DNA from: an uncultured Actinomycetes bacterium
GTDB lineage: Bacteria; Actinomycetota; Actinomycetes; Nanopelagicales; Nanopelagicaceae
NCBI GenBank assembly: GCA_903863015.1
Contig: CAIPAI010000013.1
Coordinates: forward strand, 1-64,000
Reading direction: 5' to 3'
Length of the DNA stretch: 64,000 nt
The translations under genes were made by a program, and so were the position numbers. This document shows, in pieces, positions 8,692 to 18,090 of this stretch. The notes under the pieces are model-generated. The model made no database searches, was not told where the DNA came from, and saw only the letters and a program-made list of their open reading frames with translations. Position 1 is the first letter of the stretch; each line of letters opens with the position of its first letter.

Positions 8692-10218
8692 CTAGGAACC
8701 GCTCGTAGGGAGGAATTGAACCGCGCTCCCGGGCAGCGCAAGCCCCAGCACTTTCCCAGTGGCCAGGATGCGCCACCGGAAGGTCTTCTTTCCGGTGGTT
8801 GAAACCTCGTACTTAGCACTGTACGAATAGGGGAACTTCGCGGTGGAGCACTTGCCCTTAACCGCTGGTGAGGATGCCACTTTGACCCAGCTCTTTCCGC
8901 GCAACTCCTCAAGGAGGCCCGTGCTCGCCACTTGCCAACATCTCGACTCTGGCCCACTCCATTTACTTCCCACAAAACATGTTGTTGCATCACATGAATT
9001 CACCACGTGGATAATTTGATACGAACACTTCCCCGGCCCACTTGAATTTATGGGTTCAATGCACGTGAAGTAGAAACCATCTTTAAACTTTGAAACATCT
9101 ATCGTCGTTTGACTGACTGGCAACACCCGATCAAGTATCACCTGATTTGTCGTGCACTTATTTTCAGGGCAACTCCAGATGCGCACTCGCTGCGATGTGA
9201 GTACCGAATCGACAACAGCATTACCAAGCGACCACTTCAGCACACGTCGGACTGGAACTTTCTGACTTGGTATCCCTTGAACCACACCCTCGGTCGGAAC
9301 TGGGACAACAGTAAAACTCCACGCGATGTCAGCAAGCCCACCCTGCTTGATCTTCACTCTGTAGTTTCCACGAAGGAGTGGATCTCGCGGAATAATAATT
9401 ACTAAGTTATCTCCAGAGAATGCCTTGGCTCCGCTGGGACCCATCACCGTGTCAGTCGATTTGAAGGTGTACTGCGTTTGCACACAGAGCTCATCGCCGG
9501 TTAATGCTTTTCCATTCACATCAATTAATTCTGCAGAAACATCTTTGGTGGGGTCTTTCAATAGCGAAGCAAAAATGGGTAGACCGCTGTAATTTCGAAT
9601 ATCTCCGGCGCACCCTTCGCGTGGATCAGGCGACTCACTTTCAAACCTGGAGAGCCGAACCGTGGAACCATCGCCCGGGAAGAGAATATTCTTCGTGCGT
9701 GTGGCGGATGGGCTTAAGCCGGCTATGACATTAAGCCCCCAATAAGTGCGGTCATTTTCCGCGGTGGCCATAGCAAGCGCGCTGCTTTTTAGCGTCTCGC
9801 GCAGGATGCCGACTGCATGGAACGGTGCCGTCATCCAGCCATCGATGGCAGCCGCCTCGTTCGCATCGACGCTTCCTTCGGAAATAATGTTGCTCGCCTT
9901 GCCTGCGGCCTCTCCTTCGGCCGTATAGAACGGACTCGTAGGATTTTCGGTATGCGGGCTTGCGTAAGCTCCTCCACGGAGCACCTTGTCCGTCTTTATT
10001 AAGTAGTTAAGGTGCGTTGCAATCGCCTTGGTCAATGTGTTGTCTGCGGTAACTGCCTTGACGCCAGAAGCGGTGCGATACGCATTCATCGTGTCTAACC
10101 AACTTGCGGTCAAAGGCGGCACTGCCGTCTCCGCACGGGCTGGAATTTGTCCTACGGAGAACGCCAGAATTCCGCAGAGGCCAAGGAACGCCGGCCACCT
10201 GGAAATCCGCATTCCCAT
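8692..10218 (-). CDS. Secreted CAP (SCP/PR1-like) domain protein
   Basis: This 508-residue protein has a signal peptide (MGMRISRWPAFLGLCGILAFSVGQIPARA) followed by a CAP-type domain at about residues 35-180: WLDTMNAYRTASGVKAV, then THLNYLI, SPHTENP and ISEGSVDANEAAAIDGWM, matching the helix/His/Glu pattern of bacterial CAP proteins. After that come an Ig-like region and a C-terminal Cys-containing region (about 370-490) with no family I recognise. Bacterial CAP proteins are mostly secreted with poorly known roles. It is the first of three leftward secreted-protein genes. Confidence 0.78.
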   Translation of the reverse strand: MGMRISRWPAFLGLCGILAFSVGQIPARAETAVPPLTASWLDTMNAYRTASGVKAVTADNTLTKAIATHLNYLIKTDKVLRGGAYASPHTENPTSPFYTAEGEAAGKASNIISEGSVDANEAAAIDGWMTAPFHAVGILRETLKSSALAMATAENDRTYWGLNVIAGLSPSATRTKNILFPGDGSTVRLSRFESESPDPREGCAGDIRNYSGLPIFASLLKDPTKDVSAELIDVNGKALTGDELCVQTQYTFKSTDTVMGPSGAKAFSGDNLVIIIPRDPLLRGNYRVKIKQGGLADIAWSFTVVPVPTEGVVQGIPSQKVPVRRVLKWSLGNAVVDSVLTSQRVRIWSCPENKCTTNQVILDRVLPVSQTTIDVSKFKDGFYFTCIEPINSSGPGKCSYQIIHVVNSCDATTCFVGSKWSGPESRCWQVASTGLLEELRGKSWVKVASSPAVKGKCSTAKFPYSYSAKYEVSTTGKKTFRWRILATGKVLGLALPGSAVQFLPTSGS

Positions 10219-10312
10219 ACCCTAGACCTCACTGCTGAGCTGAGCGCCCGCATCACTAGCGGACTCCTAGACAAATCGAATCTGAGAAGTTAAAGCAATC
10301 TCACCAAGACGC

Positions 10313-11956
10313 CTAAACCAAGCCGCCGATCGACGCCTCCGCCAAGAACTCCCGCTCAACAAGAGCTTCATACTCTGTGATTTCTTGCTCGATCTTGGCA
10401 CTCCCCCAGCCCAGCAACGACGCCATCATCTGCGCCACACCTGGAGCAGCGGATAGGCCGCGATCTCGTACTTCGATTGCAATGCGGGTGCGCCGCATCA
10501 ACACATCGCTGACGTGAAGCGCCTTTTCGTGGGTAACTGCATATCGAATTTCAGCTCGAAGGTAGGGCAGGTTCGGATCGATGCGTTCGAGAAGAGATGC
10601 ATCAATCTTTGCCGATTCAAGCACCTCCTCGAATATCGATCCGTAACGAGAGAGGAGATGCAAAATAACTTCGCGTGGGACGTTATGCGCCGCCGCCAAA
10701 CCTCCCACGTTATTGAGTGATGCCTGATATCCATCCGCCCCAAGCAAGACGATTTCTTCTGTGCACGATTTTGGGACGATCTTCAACAAGTCACTCGCTG
10801 CCGCATCAATAGCATCACGAGCCATGATGCGATAGGTGGTGTATTTCCCGCCAGCCACACTTATTAATCCTTCGAGTGGATGATCCACCACGTGCTCGCG
10901 CGAAATCTTTGTTGTACTACTCGCCTCCATCGGCGCAACCAGTGGGCGAATGCCCGCATAAACGGAAATAACATCCGAGTGCTTGAGCGGATGAAGAAGG
11001 ACTTGATTAGCCTGCTCGATGATGTAATCAATGTCTTCACGGTTCGCAAGGGGTTGTTCCTTGCTTCCAGTCCACTGCGTATCAGTGGTGCCCACAATCC
11101 AAAATTCTTTCCAAGGGATAACAAAGAGCACACTCAACGCGGTCTTCAGTATCACGCCTGTCTTTAATGAGATGGCACTCTTGGGCAGCACAATGTGCAC
11201 GCCTTTACTCATCGCGATGTCGTATCCGTGGTTGATTCCAGCGCCTTCTTGAATTTTGCTATTCCAAATCCCCGCCGCGAGTACTGTCGTTGCACTCTTA
11301 ATGTGAAATTCTTTGCCACTCTCTCGATCACAGACTTTGGCACCGATGACGCGGCCGCCGTCTCGTATGAGCTCCACTGCTTCGACTTGATTGGCGACCG
11401 TGGCGCCAAAACGTTCGGCCGTACGTGCGATAGTCATCGTGTGGCGCGCGTCGTCCACCTGAGCGTCGTAATAGAGGATGCCACCCTTGAGAATGTCGCG
11501 CCTTAAATCAGGCGCAACCTCACGCATCTTTCGGGACGAAATATGTTTGTGCAAGGGAAGGACTCGCTCCTTTCCGCGCAAAGCGTCATAGAGCGCCAAC
11601 CCTGCACCTACATAACCGCGCTCTTTGACACCTTCGTGTAAGGGAAAAAGAAAGGAGACTGGTGAGACAAGATGGGGAGCAGTACGGCTCACCATCAGTT
11701 CACGTTCCTTAAGCGCTTCGCGGACTAATTTAAAGTCATACTGTTCGAGATATCGAAGTCCACCATGAATCAATTTGCTGGAACGGCTAGAAGTCCCACA
11801 GGCAAAATCATTTGCTTCGATCAGGGCAACTTTAAGGCCCCGAGTTGCCGCATCTAGCGCAGCACCCACGCCCGTAACTCCACCGCCAATGACGAGAACA
11901 TCAAATTCGGTAGATGCCAATTTCTCTACGATTGCTTCGCGGGAAGAAATATTCAT
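10313..11956 (-). CDS. glpD: Aerobic glycerol-3-phosphate dehydrogenase
   Basis: This 547-residue flavoprotein oxidises sn-glycerol-3-phosphate to dihydroxyacetone phosphate at the membrane, passing electrons to quinone. The N-terminal FAD-binding motif VIGGGVTGVGAALDAATRG is followed by the GlpD-type CGTSSRSSKLIHGGLRYLEQ segment. A C-terminal helical domain (about 410-530) matches the DAO_C region. Length fits actinobacterial GlpD. No glpK or glpF lies next to it, though an aquaporin gene is present at about 30 kb. It begins just left of the ACT-domain gene, 28 nt away, on the same strand. Confidence 0.95.
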   Translation of the reverse strand: MNISSREAIVEKLASTEFDVLVIGGGVTGVGAALDAATRGLKVALIEANDFACGTSSRSSKLIHGGLRYLEQYDFKLVREALKERELMVSRTAPHLVSPVSFLFPLHEGVKERGYVGAGLALYDALRGKERVLPLHKHISSRKMREVAPDLRRDILKGGILYYDAQVDDARHTMTIARTAERFGATVANQVEAVELIRDGGRVIGAKVCDRESGKEFHIKSATTVLAAGIWNSKIQEGAGINHGYDIAMSKGVHIVLPKSAISLKTGVILKTALSVLFVIPWKEFWIVGTTDTQWTGSKEQPLANREDIDYIIEQANQVLLHPLKHSDVISVYAGIRPLVAPMEASSTTKISREHVVDHPLEGLISVAGGKYTTYRIMARDAIDAAASDLLKIVPKSCTEEIVLLGADGYQASLNNVGGLAAAHNVPREVILHLLSRYGSIFEEVLESAKIDASLLERIDPNLPYLRAEIRYAVTHEKALHVSDVLMRRTRIAIEVRDRGLSAAPGVAQMMASLLGWGSAKIEQEITEYEALVEREFLAEASIGGLV

Positions 11957-11984
11957 TTACCCGACCTGCACGTCACGAACGAAT

Positions 11985-12230
11985 CTACTCGCCTTCAATG
12001 GGGAAGGCGCTGAGGATCTCAACCCCGGAAATATCGCTCAAGACGGTAAGCAAGTCGCCTGGGTCGCTGCCCGGGATATTGACCACGAAATCATCCAGGG
12101 CGCGGCCATCTGAGTTCTCTACCACCGCAAGGCTTCGGATATTGCACCCGGCGAAACCGATCGCGGAAGCGACCATTCCTAGGGAGCCGGGACGGTCGGG
12201 CAGCGCGAGGCGAAGTTGGTAAGTAGCCAT
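11985..12230 (-). CDS. Small stand-alone ACT-domain protein
   Basis: This 81-residue protein is a single ACT domain (LRLALPDRPGSLGMVASAIG, then NIRSLAVVEN). ACT domains bind amino acids or similar ligands and usually regulate enzymes. With no catalytic domain it is likely a small sensor or partner protein. It is divergent from the glutamine-synthetase-like operon to its right, about 100 bp away, so a nitrogen- or amino-acid-linked role is possible but unproven. Confidence 0.8.
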   Translation of the reverse strand: MATYQLRLALPDRPGSLGMVASAIGFAGCNIRSLAVVENSDGRALDDFVVNIPGSDPGDLLTVLSDISGVEILSAFPIEGE

Positions 12231-12266
12231 TCCCCTATCCTTACAGAAGAGGTCGCCTTGTGAGGG

Positions 12267-12295
12267 TTGATAACACCACGTAGGCTAAGAAGATA
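12267..12295 (+). promoter_or_regulatory. Candidate promoter of the glutamine-synthetase-like operon
   Basis: TTGATA (12267-12272), a 17-bp spacer and AAGATA (12290-12295) lie about 40 bp before the start codon. The -10 is a weak match. A GGGGGAG ribosome-binding site follows closely upstream of the ATG at 12334. Confidence 0.3.
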
Positions 12296-12333
12296 CCTAG
12301 ATCCGGACATACCGGACACCTCCTGGGGGAGTC

Positions 12334-13692
12334 ATGAAAGATCCAATCAACACCAAAGACGCGCTCATTAAGGCCGTCGCCGCAGAAGAGATCGATACCG
12401 TCATCCTGGCTATCACCGATATGCAGGGACGGCTCCAAGGAAAATTCATCCACGCCCAATTCTTCGTAGACGAGTGCCTCACTCATGGCGCAGAAGGTTG
12501 CAATTACCTCATGGCGGTGGACGTCGACATGAACACGGTCGATGGCTACGAGATGTCCTCTTGGGAGAGCGGATACGGCGACTTTGCCATGCAACCCGAC
12601 CTCTCCACGATGCGTCGCATGCCATGGCGCGACAAGACTGTCATCGTTCTTGCAGACGTTCTCAAACTTGATCACTCCCCCGTGACCGCTTCTCCACGTC
12701 AAATTCTTCGCAAGCAACTCGAGCGCCTCAAGGCACTTGGCATGCAAGCGCTCGTGGGTACCGAGTTGGAATTTATCGTCTTTGAAGATTCGTTCGAAGA
12801 AGCTTGGAATAAGGGTTACAAAGACTTGGTTCCGGGAAACCAATACAACGTCGATTATTCGATCCTCGGTTCCTCGCGAGTGGAACCACTCGTGCGCGAG
12901 ATCAGAAACGCAATGTTCGAGGCTGGCATGGTGGTGGAGTCGGCAAAGGGCGAGTGCAATCTCGGTCAACATGAAATTGCCTTTAAGTATCGCGATGCTC
13001 TCGGCACCTGCGATAACCACGTCATCTACAAAATGGGCGCGAAAGATATCGCAGCGCAACAAGGCAAGTCGCTCACCTTCATGGCGAAGTTCAACGAACG
13101 CGAAGGCAACTCCTGCCACATCCACCTCTCCTTCCGTGGCCTTGACGATAGTTACGTCATGGCCGGTGACGGCGACGAAGGAATGAGCGAACTCGGTAAA
13201 GCGTTTATTGCCGGCCAGATCGCACACATGAAGGAACTCACCCTTCTTTACGCACCTAATATCAATTCGTACAAACGCTACGTTCCGGGCTCATTTGCCC
13301 CCACTTCAATTCGCTGGGGACGCGATAACCGCACGTGCGCATTCCGCCTCGTTGGTCACGGTCCTTCGCTACGTCTGGAGAACCGGGTTCCTGGCGGCGA
13401 TGTAAATCCCTACCTGGCGGTTGCTGGCATGATCGCCGCGGGTATCGATGGCATCGAAAAGAAACTCGCCCTAGAAACGATCTTCACAGGTAACGCATAT
13501 GAGTCAGATTCACCTCGGGTTCCTTCGAATATGACCGACGCGCTTTCGCTGTGGAGCGAAAGTCAGTGGATCACCGAAACTTTCGGCAAAGATGTACAAG
13601 ATCACTACTCCAATATGGCCCGGATCGAGTTGGCAGCCTTTGGCAAAGCCATCACCGACTGGGAGCGCGTCCGTAACTTCGAAAGGTTCTAA
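12334..13692 (+). CDS. Glutamine-synthetase-family ligase (gamma-glutamyl-amine synthetase type)
   Basis: This 452-residue protein has the GS beta-grasp N-terminal domain (about 15-110) and catalytic domain. Visible motifs include GTELEFIVFED, GECNLGQHEI, NSCHIHLSF and RWGRDNRTCAFRL, the last near the ATP/glutamate site. It lacks the adenylylation-site tail of GlnA. Divergent members of this family (PuuA; GlnA3/GlnA4 of Streptomyces) add glutamate to polyamines or ethanolamine. The next genes are an aldehyde dehydrogenase (TAATG overlap) and an SDR, which fits an amine-degrading pathway via a gamma-glutamyl intermediate, although no PuuD-type hydrolase or amine oxidase is in the operon. Confidence 0.87.
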   Translation: MKDPINTKDALIKAVAAEEIDTVILAITDMQGRLQGKFIHAQFFVDECLTHGAEGCNYLMAVDVDMNTVDGYEMSSWESGYGDFAMQPDLSTMRRMPWRDKTVIVLADVLKLDHSPVTASPRQILRKQLERLKALGMQALVGTELEFIVFEDSFEEAWNKGYKDLVPGNQYNVDYSILGSSRVEPLVREIRNAMFEAGMVVESAKGECNLGQHEIAFKYRDALGTCDNHVIYKMGAKDIAAQQGKSLTFMAKFNEREGNSCHIHLSFRGLDDSYVMAGDGDEGMSELGKAFIAGQIAHMKELTLLYAPNINSYKRYVPGSFAPTSIRWGRDNRTCAFRLVGHGPSLRLENRVPGGDVNPYLAVAGMIAAGIDGIEKKLALETIFTGNAYESDSPRVPSNMTDALSLWSESQWITETFGKDVQDHYSNMARIELAAFGKAITDWERVRNFERF

Positions 13693-15053
13693 TGTCCGCC
13701 ACGTATGACGTCATCAATCCTGCAACTGAAGAACTCCACACCACCATCGGGCAGCTAGATCTCGAGCAAACTGATGCAGCGATCGCCAAGGGCGCCAAAG
13801 CATTCACCACCTGGCGCGAAGTAGCTCCAGGAGACCGGGCGAAGTTGCTCCGCGCATTTGCGGCAATGGTCACTGAACATCGCGAAGAGTTAGCACAGAT
13901 CGAGATTGCGAACTCTGGCCACACTCTGGGCAACGCTCTTTGGGAAGCCGACAACGTTGCCAACGTTTTGAATTACTACTCCGCAGCGCCCGAGCGCCTC
14001 TTCGGTCGACAGATTCCAGTTCCCGGCGGCATCGACTTCACCATTAAAGAACCACTCGGCGTCGTTGGCGTGATTGTTCCTTGGAACTTCCCTATGCCCA
14101 TTGCTGGATGGGGATTTGCACCAGCCCTTGCTGCCGGAAATACCGTGGTTCTCAAACCGGCAGAGCTCACGCCGCTTTCGGCGATCCGTCTAGGAGAACT
14201 GGCACTTGAAGCAGGCATTCCCGAGCACGTCTTCCAAGTACTTCCCGGCCGTGGCTCAGTAGTGGGCAATCGCTTTGTCACCCACCCGTCGGTGCGCAAA
14301 GTGGTTTTCACTGGCTCGACCGAAGTTGGCAAGGGCATCATGCGTGGCTGCGCTGACCAAGTAAAGCGCGTCACTCTTGAACTCGGCGGCAAGAGTGCGA
14401 ACGTTATTTTCGCTGATGCTGACGTAGAGAAAGCCGCCGCATCTGCGCCTGGCGCCGTCTTCGATAATGCTGGACAAGATTGCTGCGCACGTTCGCGCAT
14501 CCTCGTCGAGAAGAGCGTCTTCGATAAGTTCATGACGCACTTCGAAGCAGCCGTAAAAGCTTTCCGCGTGGAGGATCCTCGGTTGTCGACAGCCGACATG
14601 GGACCACTGATCTCGAAGAAGCAATTCGATAGCGTCTCTGAGTACCTCGGCGAAAATGTAGCCTTTACCGGATCAAAGCCAGACGGTAAGGGATATTGGA
14701 TGGCTCCCACCGTCCTCACACCCAAGAACACCAAAGACCGTGCCTGGAATGAAGAGATCTTCGGACCTGTAGTTTCGGTAATGCCATTCGACAACGAAGC
14801 AGATGCCATCGCGAAGGCAAACGACACTGAGTTCGGTCTCTCGGGCTCCATCTGGACTCGCGACACAGGCCGTGCGCTGCGTGTCTCACGTGGAATTGAA
14901 ACCGGAAACCTTTCGGTCAATAGCAACTCATCAGTGCGCTACTGGACTCCATTCGGTGGCTTTAAACAATCAGGTTTGGGTCGCGAATTAGGACCCGATG
15001 CAGTGGACGCCTTCACAGAAGTGAAGAACGTATTTATTTCAAGTGCAGAATAG
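13692..15053 (+). CDS. NAD(P)-dependent aldehyde dehydrogenase
   Basis: This 453-residue ALDH-superfamily enzyme has the cofactor segment PWNFPMPIAGW, the Glu-bearing motif LELGGKSANVIF and the catalytic Cys in NAGQDCCARSRI. It ends with the usual PFGGFKQSGLGRELGPDA segment. It should oxidise an aldehyde to a carboxylate. The start codon overlaps the stop of the glutamine-synthetase-like gene by one base, so the two are translationally linked. By analogy with the Puu route, the aldehyde may be a gamma-glutamylated aminoaldehyde; the actual substrate cannot be read from sequence. Confidence 0.9.
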   Translation: MSATYDVINPATEELHTTIGQLDLEQTDAAIAKGAKAFTTWREVAPGDRAKLLRAFAAMVTEHREELAQIEIANSGHTLGNALWEADNVANVLNYYSAAPERLFGRQIPVPGGIDFTIKEPLGVVGVIVPWNFPMPIAGWGFAPALAAGNTVVLKPAELTPLSAIRLGELALEAGIPEHVFQVLPGRGSVVGNRFVTHPSVRKVVFTGSTEVGKGIMRGCADQVKRVTLELGGKSANVIFADADVEKAAASAPGAVFDNAGQDCCARSRILVEKSVFDKFMTHFEAAVKAFRVEDPRLSTADMGPLISKKQFDSVSEYLGENVAFTGSKPDGKGYWMAPTVLTPKNTKDRAWNEEIFGPVVSVMPFDNEADAIAKANDTEFGLSGSIWTRDTGRALRVSRGIETGNLSVNSNSSVRYWTPFGGFKQSGLGRELGPDAVDAFTEVKNVFISSAE

Positions 15054-15062
15054 CGAGGACGC

Positions 15063-15827
15063 ATGAAGCGGCTAGAAGGACGAGTAGCAGTCATCACCGG
15101 CGCAGGAAGCGGTATCGGATACGCCACCGCCAAGCGCTTTGCTGATGAAGGTGCCAAGGTTGTCGTAGTAGATATGAACCCAGAGACTGGCAATGCAGTT
15201 GCTAAAGAAGTGGGTGGAATCTTCGTTTCAGCCGATGTGACGAATGAAGAGCAAGTGCAAGCGATGTACAAGACGGCATTTGATACTTACGGTCGCATCG
15301 ACATTGCCTTCAACAACGCCGGTATCTCACCTCCAGATGATGATTCCATTCTCACTACGGGCATCGATGCTTGGCGTCGCGTGCAAGAAGTGAACCTCAC
15401 CAGCGTTTACCTCTGCTGCAAGTACGTACTTCCATACATGCAAAAGGGCGGTAAGGGTTCCATTATTAATACAGCTTCATTCGTGGCAACCATGGGTGCT
15501 GCTACGTCACAGATCTCCTACACCGCATCCAAGGGTGGCGTGCTGGCAATGAGCCGTGAACTCGGTGTGCAATTTGCCCGCGAAGGTATCCGCGTGAATG
15601 CACTCTCCCCCGGACCAGTGAACACTCCGCTCCTTCAAGAACTCTTCGCTAAGGATAAAGAGCGTGCTGCCCGTCGTCTCGTGCACATTCCGATGGGTCG
15701 CTTTGCTAATCCAGAAGAAATTGCCGCAGCAGTTGCCTTCTTGGCAAGTGATGACTCATCCTTCATTACGTCATCAAACTTCTTGGTCGATGGCGGAATT
15801 TCGGGAGCCTACGTCACACCTCTATAA
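15063..15827 (+). CDS. Short-chain dehydrogenase/reductase (SDR)
   Basis: This 254-residue classical SDR has the TGAGSGIG cofactor motif near residue 13, NNAG at about 87, the catalytic Ser in NTASF and the SYTASKGG Tyr/Lys pair, and the C-terminal VDGG. A buried Asp at the end of beta-2 (VVVDM) favours NAD over NADP. It follows the aldehyde dehydrogenase by 9 bp, making a three-gene operon. It is of the FabG/3-oxoacyl-ACP-reductase-like type often annotated loosely; the substrate is unknown. Confidence 0.88.
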   Translation: MKRLEGRVAVITGAGSGIGYATAKRFADEGAKVVVVDMNPETGNAVAKEVGGIFVSADVTNEEQVQAMYKTAFDTYGRIDIAFNNAGISPPDDDSILTTGIDAWRRVQEVNLTSVYLCCKYVLPYMQKGGKGSIINTASFVATMGAATSQISYTASKGGVLAMSRELGVQFAREGIRVNALSPGPVNTPLLQELFAKDKERAARRLVHIPMGRFANPEEIAAAVAFLASDDSSFITSSNFLVDGGISGAYVTPL

Positions 15828-15848
15828 GCGATGAGCTGCAGAGAATTG

Positions 15849-16874
15849 CTAATTCGTAGGAGCGGTGGTTGGGGTTGATCCCTGACCACCGTTTCTATTT
15901 CCGCCAGCGCCACCTTGCGGAAGGAGCGCACGGCACTTTTCAAAGGCCGCAGCCATCTTGGGATCGTTCATATCTGGACGCGTACCTGACTCAAGGCTCA
16001 CCCCCGCCTTCGTGAGACAGGCAGTGAACTCGGGACTATTAAATCTCCCGCCACCACCGCCACCACCGGCAGCAAAACCGCCACCGCCACCGCTACCACC
16101 CGCACCGGCACCAGCAGCAGCTCCTGCGCCACCACCCACCACAGGCTTCGCGCTATTTGCACTTCCCGTGCCTCCAGCAGATTTTGCCCCGTTAGGAGTT
16201 GCCCCTCCAGTAGTTCCGCGTGCACGTTGACCAGTGCCGCCTGCACGAGCACCTGCTCCAGCACCTGCTCCAGCACCTGCCCCAAAGCCCGCACTGGCAC
16301 CGGCACTGGCACCGGCGAGAGCGGCCACCGGAAGCGCGCCTTTGCTTACTGTTGTGGGAGTTACTGTTCCGTCGTTTCCAGTACTTCCAAGAACGGTGAC
16401 CGCATCGCCCACTTTAAGCGCCGCAATCTTCTCTGAAGTCGTATTTGTGACTGGAGTTGTCGCACTCGCCTTCACCACAATTGCCTGTCCATCAGCGCCA
16501 CGAAGGTAGATGGTGGTGCCATCAATCTTCGTGATAGTTCCAGCAGTTGCGCCGCCACCAAATCCACCGCCACCAAAGCCGCCAGTTGCACCTGCGCCCC
16601 GAGTGCGTCGACTACCTCCGCCAGCAAACGCTGCTCCAGCACCTGAAGCGGAGGCTCCCGCAAGATTACGAAGCGTGGCGCCGCCGGCAGTCACTGTGGT
16701 GGAACTTGATTGATGTTGTGAGTACCAGACGCCAGTTGCCGCGCCTCCAACGAAGAGCACAAGCGCGCCTAACACCCGGGTGTACTTGTTCACCCAGCGG
16801 TAGTTACCTTTCGCTAATTCTTCACCCAGATTGTCCTGGGCGGGAGTAGCGAAAATATCGAATTCTTCACTCAT
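15849..16874 (-). CDS. Membrane-anchored Gly/Ala-rich protein with DUF5666-like domain
   Basis: This 341-residue protein has a short cytosolic N-terminus, one membrane helix (VLGALVLFVGGAATGVWY, about residues 33-50) and an external part. Residues of about 105-180 (GTITKIDGTTIYLRGADGQ... KVGDAVTVLG) resemble the DUF5666 beta-barrel. A long Gly/Ala-rich stretch follows, then a short Cys-pair region (FTACLTKAGVSLE ... FEKCRALLP). The chosen ATG at 16874 overlaps the permease stop by 8 nt; an in-frame start 54 nt upstream exists but lies inside the permease gene. It is the last gene of the efflux operon and may be an accessory or cargo protein, which is inference. Confidence 0.72.
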   Translation of the reverse strand: MSEEFDIFATPAQDNLGEELAKGNYRWVNKYTRVLGALVLFVGGAATGVWYSQHQSSSTTVTAGGATLRNLAGASASGAGAAFAGGGSRRTRGAGATGGFGGGGFGGGATAGTITKIDGTTIYLRGADGQAIVVKASATTPVTNTTSEKIAALKVGDAVTVLGSTGNDGTVTPTTVSKGALPVAALAGASAGASAGFGAGAGAGAGAGARAGGTGQRARGTTGGATPNGAKSAGGTGSANSAKPVVGGGAGAAAGAGAGGSGGGGGFAAGGGGGGGRFNSPEFTACLTKAGVSLESGTRPDMNDPKMAAAFEKCRALLPQGGAGGNRNGGQGSTPTTAPTN

Positions 16875-18090
16875 GACGAAGTGCCTCGATCGGTCGTAGG
16901 GATGCTGCGCGACTTGCTGGGTAACCACCGAAGAAGAGTCCGATCAGGACACTCACTCCGAAAGCTAGGAAGACTGAAGAGGGCACGATGACAGGCTTCA
17001 CCCCCACGATGGTGAAGTGTGAACCGACAAAGCCGGCAATCACTCCAAGGACACCGCCGAGAAGCGAGAGGATGGTGGCCTCGATCAGGAATTGGCCGAG
17101 AATGGCACTTCGCGGCGCACCAATCGCTTTCCGGATACCAATTTCACGAGTGCGCTCAACCACGGTGACCAGCATGATGTTAGTGATACCGATACCACCG
17201 ACGAGAAGCGAGATGGCGGCGACCGCAGCAAGTAAAACGGTAAAGACCTGATTCGTATCAGTCGTCGTTTGTAAGAGGCTTGCCTGATTGAGCAATCGAT
17301 AATCGCGGGTGGCATCGCTCTTTACCAGGTGCCGAGGATCGAGAATCGCTTGAATTTCATTCTGTGCCAGATCTTGGACAGCTGCAGATTTTGCTTGCAC
17401 AATGATCGACGAGAGTGATTGATATCCGGTCAGCGTGCGCTGTACCGCCGTCACGGGAGCAATCAACAAACTATCGCCATCCTGGAAACCGTTGGAGCCT
17501 TTGGTATCGGCTACCCCCACGACCGTAAATGGAATTCCGCCGCATTGGACGACTTTAGAGATGGGCGAGTCAGTGCCGAAGAGTTCGGTCGCAGTTGTCT
17601 TGCCAATGACGGCAACTCGGCGCCCTTCGGTAACGTCATCATTCGTAAAGTAAGTGCCAATATGCACCGGAGTATTACTCGCTTCGAAGTACGCCGGCCA
17701 TGTTCCGGAGAAGGTAGAAGGTGAGGAGCTCTCTGCACCATTAGTACAGGTGACTCCGCTGGCATTTGCGACCGGAGCGGCTTGCTTGATGTGCGGGGCC
17801 ATCACTGGATCCACGAGCGCAATCGTGTCAGCGACCGTGAGCGGCTTGGTTGCTCCTTGACGATTTCGCGCCGAGGGACCAAACCCGCCACCCCCACGTT
17901 GCACGGTGATGGTGTTTGTTCCCAATTTTTCAATGCTCGAAGAGATTGCCTTACTTGAACCGTTACCAACAGCGGTAAGCACGATCACAGAACCTACCCC
18001 GATAAGAATTCCTAAAGTAGTGAGGGCGGAACGCAACCCATTTGCAATCAGCCCTCTGATCGCAAAACGAATGATCTCAAAAATATTCAT
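16867..18090 (-). CDS. MacB/FtsX-type ABC transporter permease
   Basis: This 407-residue protein has one N-terminal membrane helix (LTTLGILIGVGSVIVLTAV), a MacB-type extracellular periplasmic-core domain (about 50-250) and three C-terminal helices with the FtsX signature LVGGIGITNIMLVTVVERTREIGIRKAIGA. It pairs with the ATPase upstream (ATGA overlap) and with a MacA-like adaptor. Such systems export peptides, lipids, antibiotics or lipoproteins. The unusual extra Cys pair in the extracellular domain (VTCTNGAE, VVQCGG) could form a disulphide. Confidence 0.92.
   Translation of the reverse strand: MNIFEIIRFAIRGLIANGLRSALTTLGILIGVGSVIVLTAVGNGSSKAISSSIEKLGTNTITVQRGGGGFGPSARNRQGATKPLTVADTIALVDPVMAPHIKQAAPVANASGVTCTNGAESSSPSTFSGTWPAYFEASNTPVHIGTYFTNDDVTEGRRVAVIGKTTATELFGTDSPISKVVQCGGIPFTVVGVADTKGSNGFQDGDSLLIAPVTAVQRTLTGYQSLSSIIVQAKSAAVQDLAQNEIQAILDPRHLVKSDATRDYRLLNQASLLQTTTDTNQVFTVLLAAVAAISLLVGGIGITNIMLVTVVERTREIGIRKAIGAPRSAILGQFLIEATILSLLGGVLGVIAGFVGSHFTIVGVKPVIVPSSVFLAFGVSVLIGLFFGGYPASRAASLRPIEALRHE

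Noticed and set aside
12241-13227. 328-codon frame on the minus strand opposite the glutamine-synthetase-like gene
   Set aside because: It mirrors a strongly conserved gene and has no domain, start context or signal of its own.
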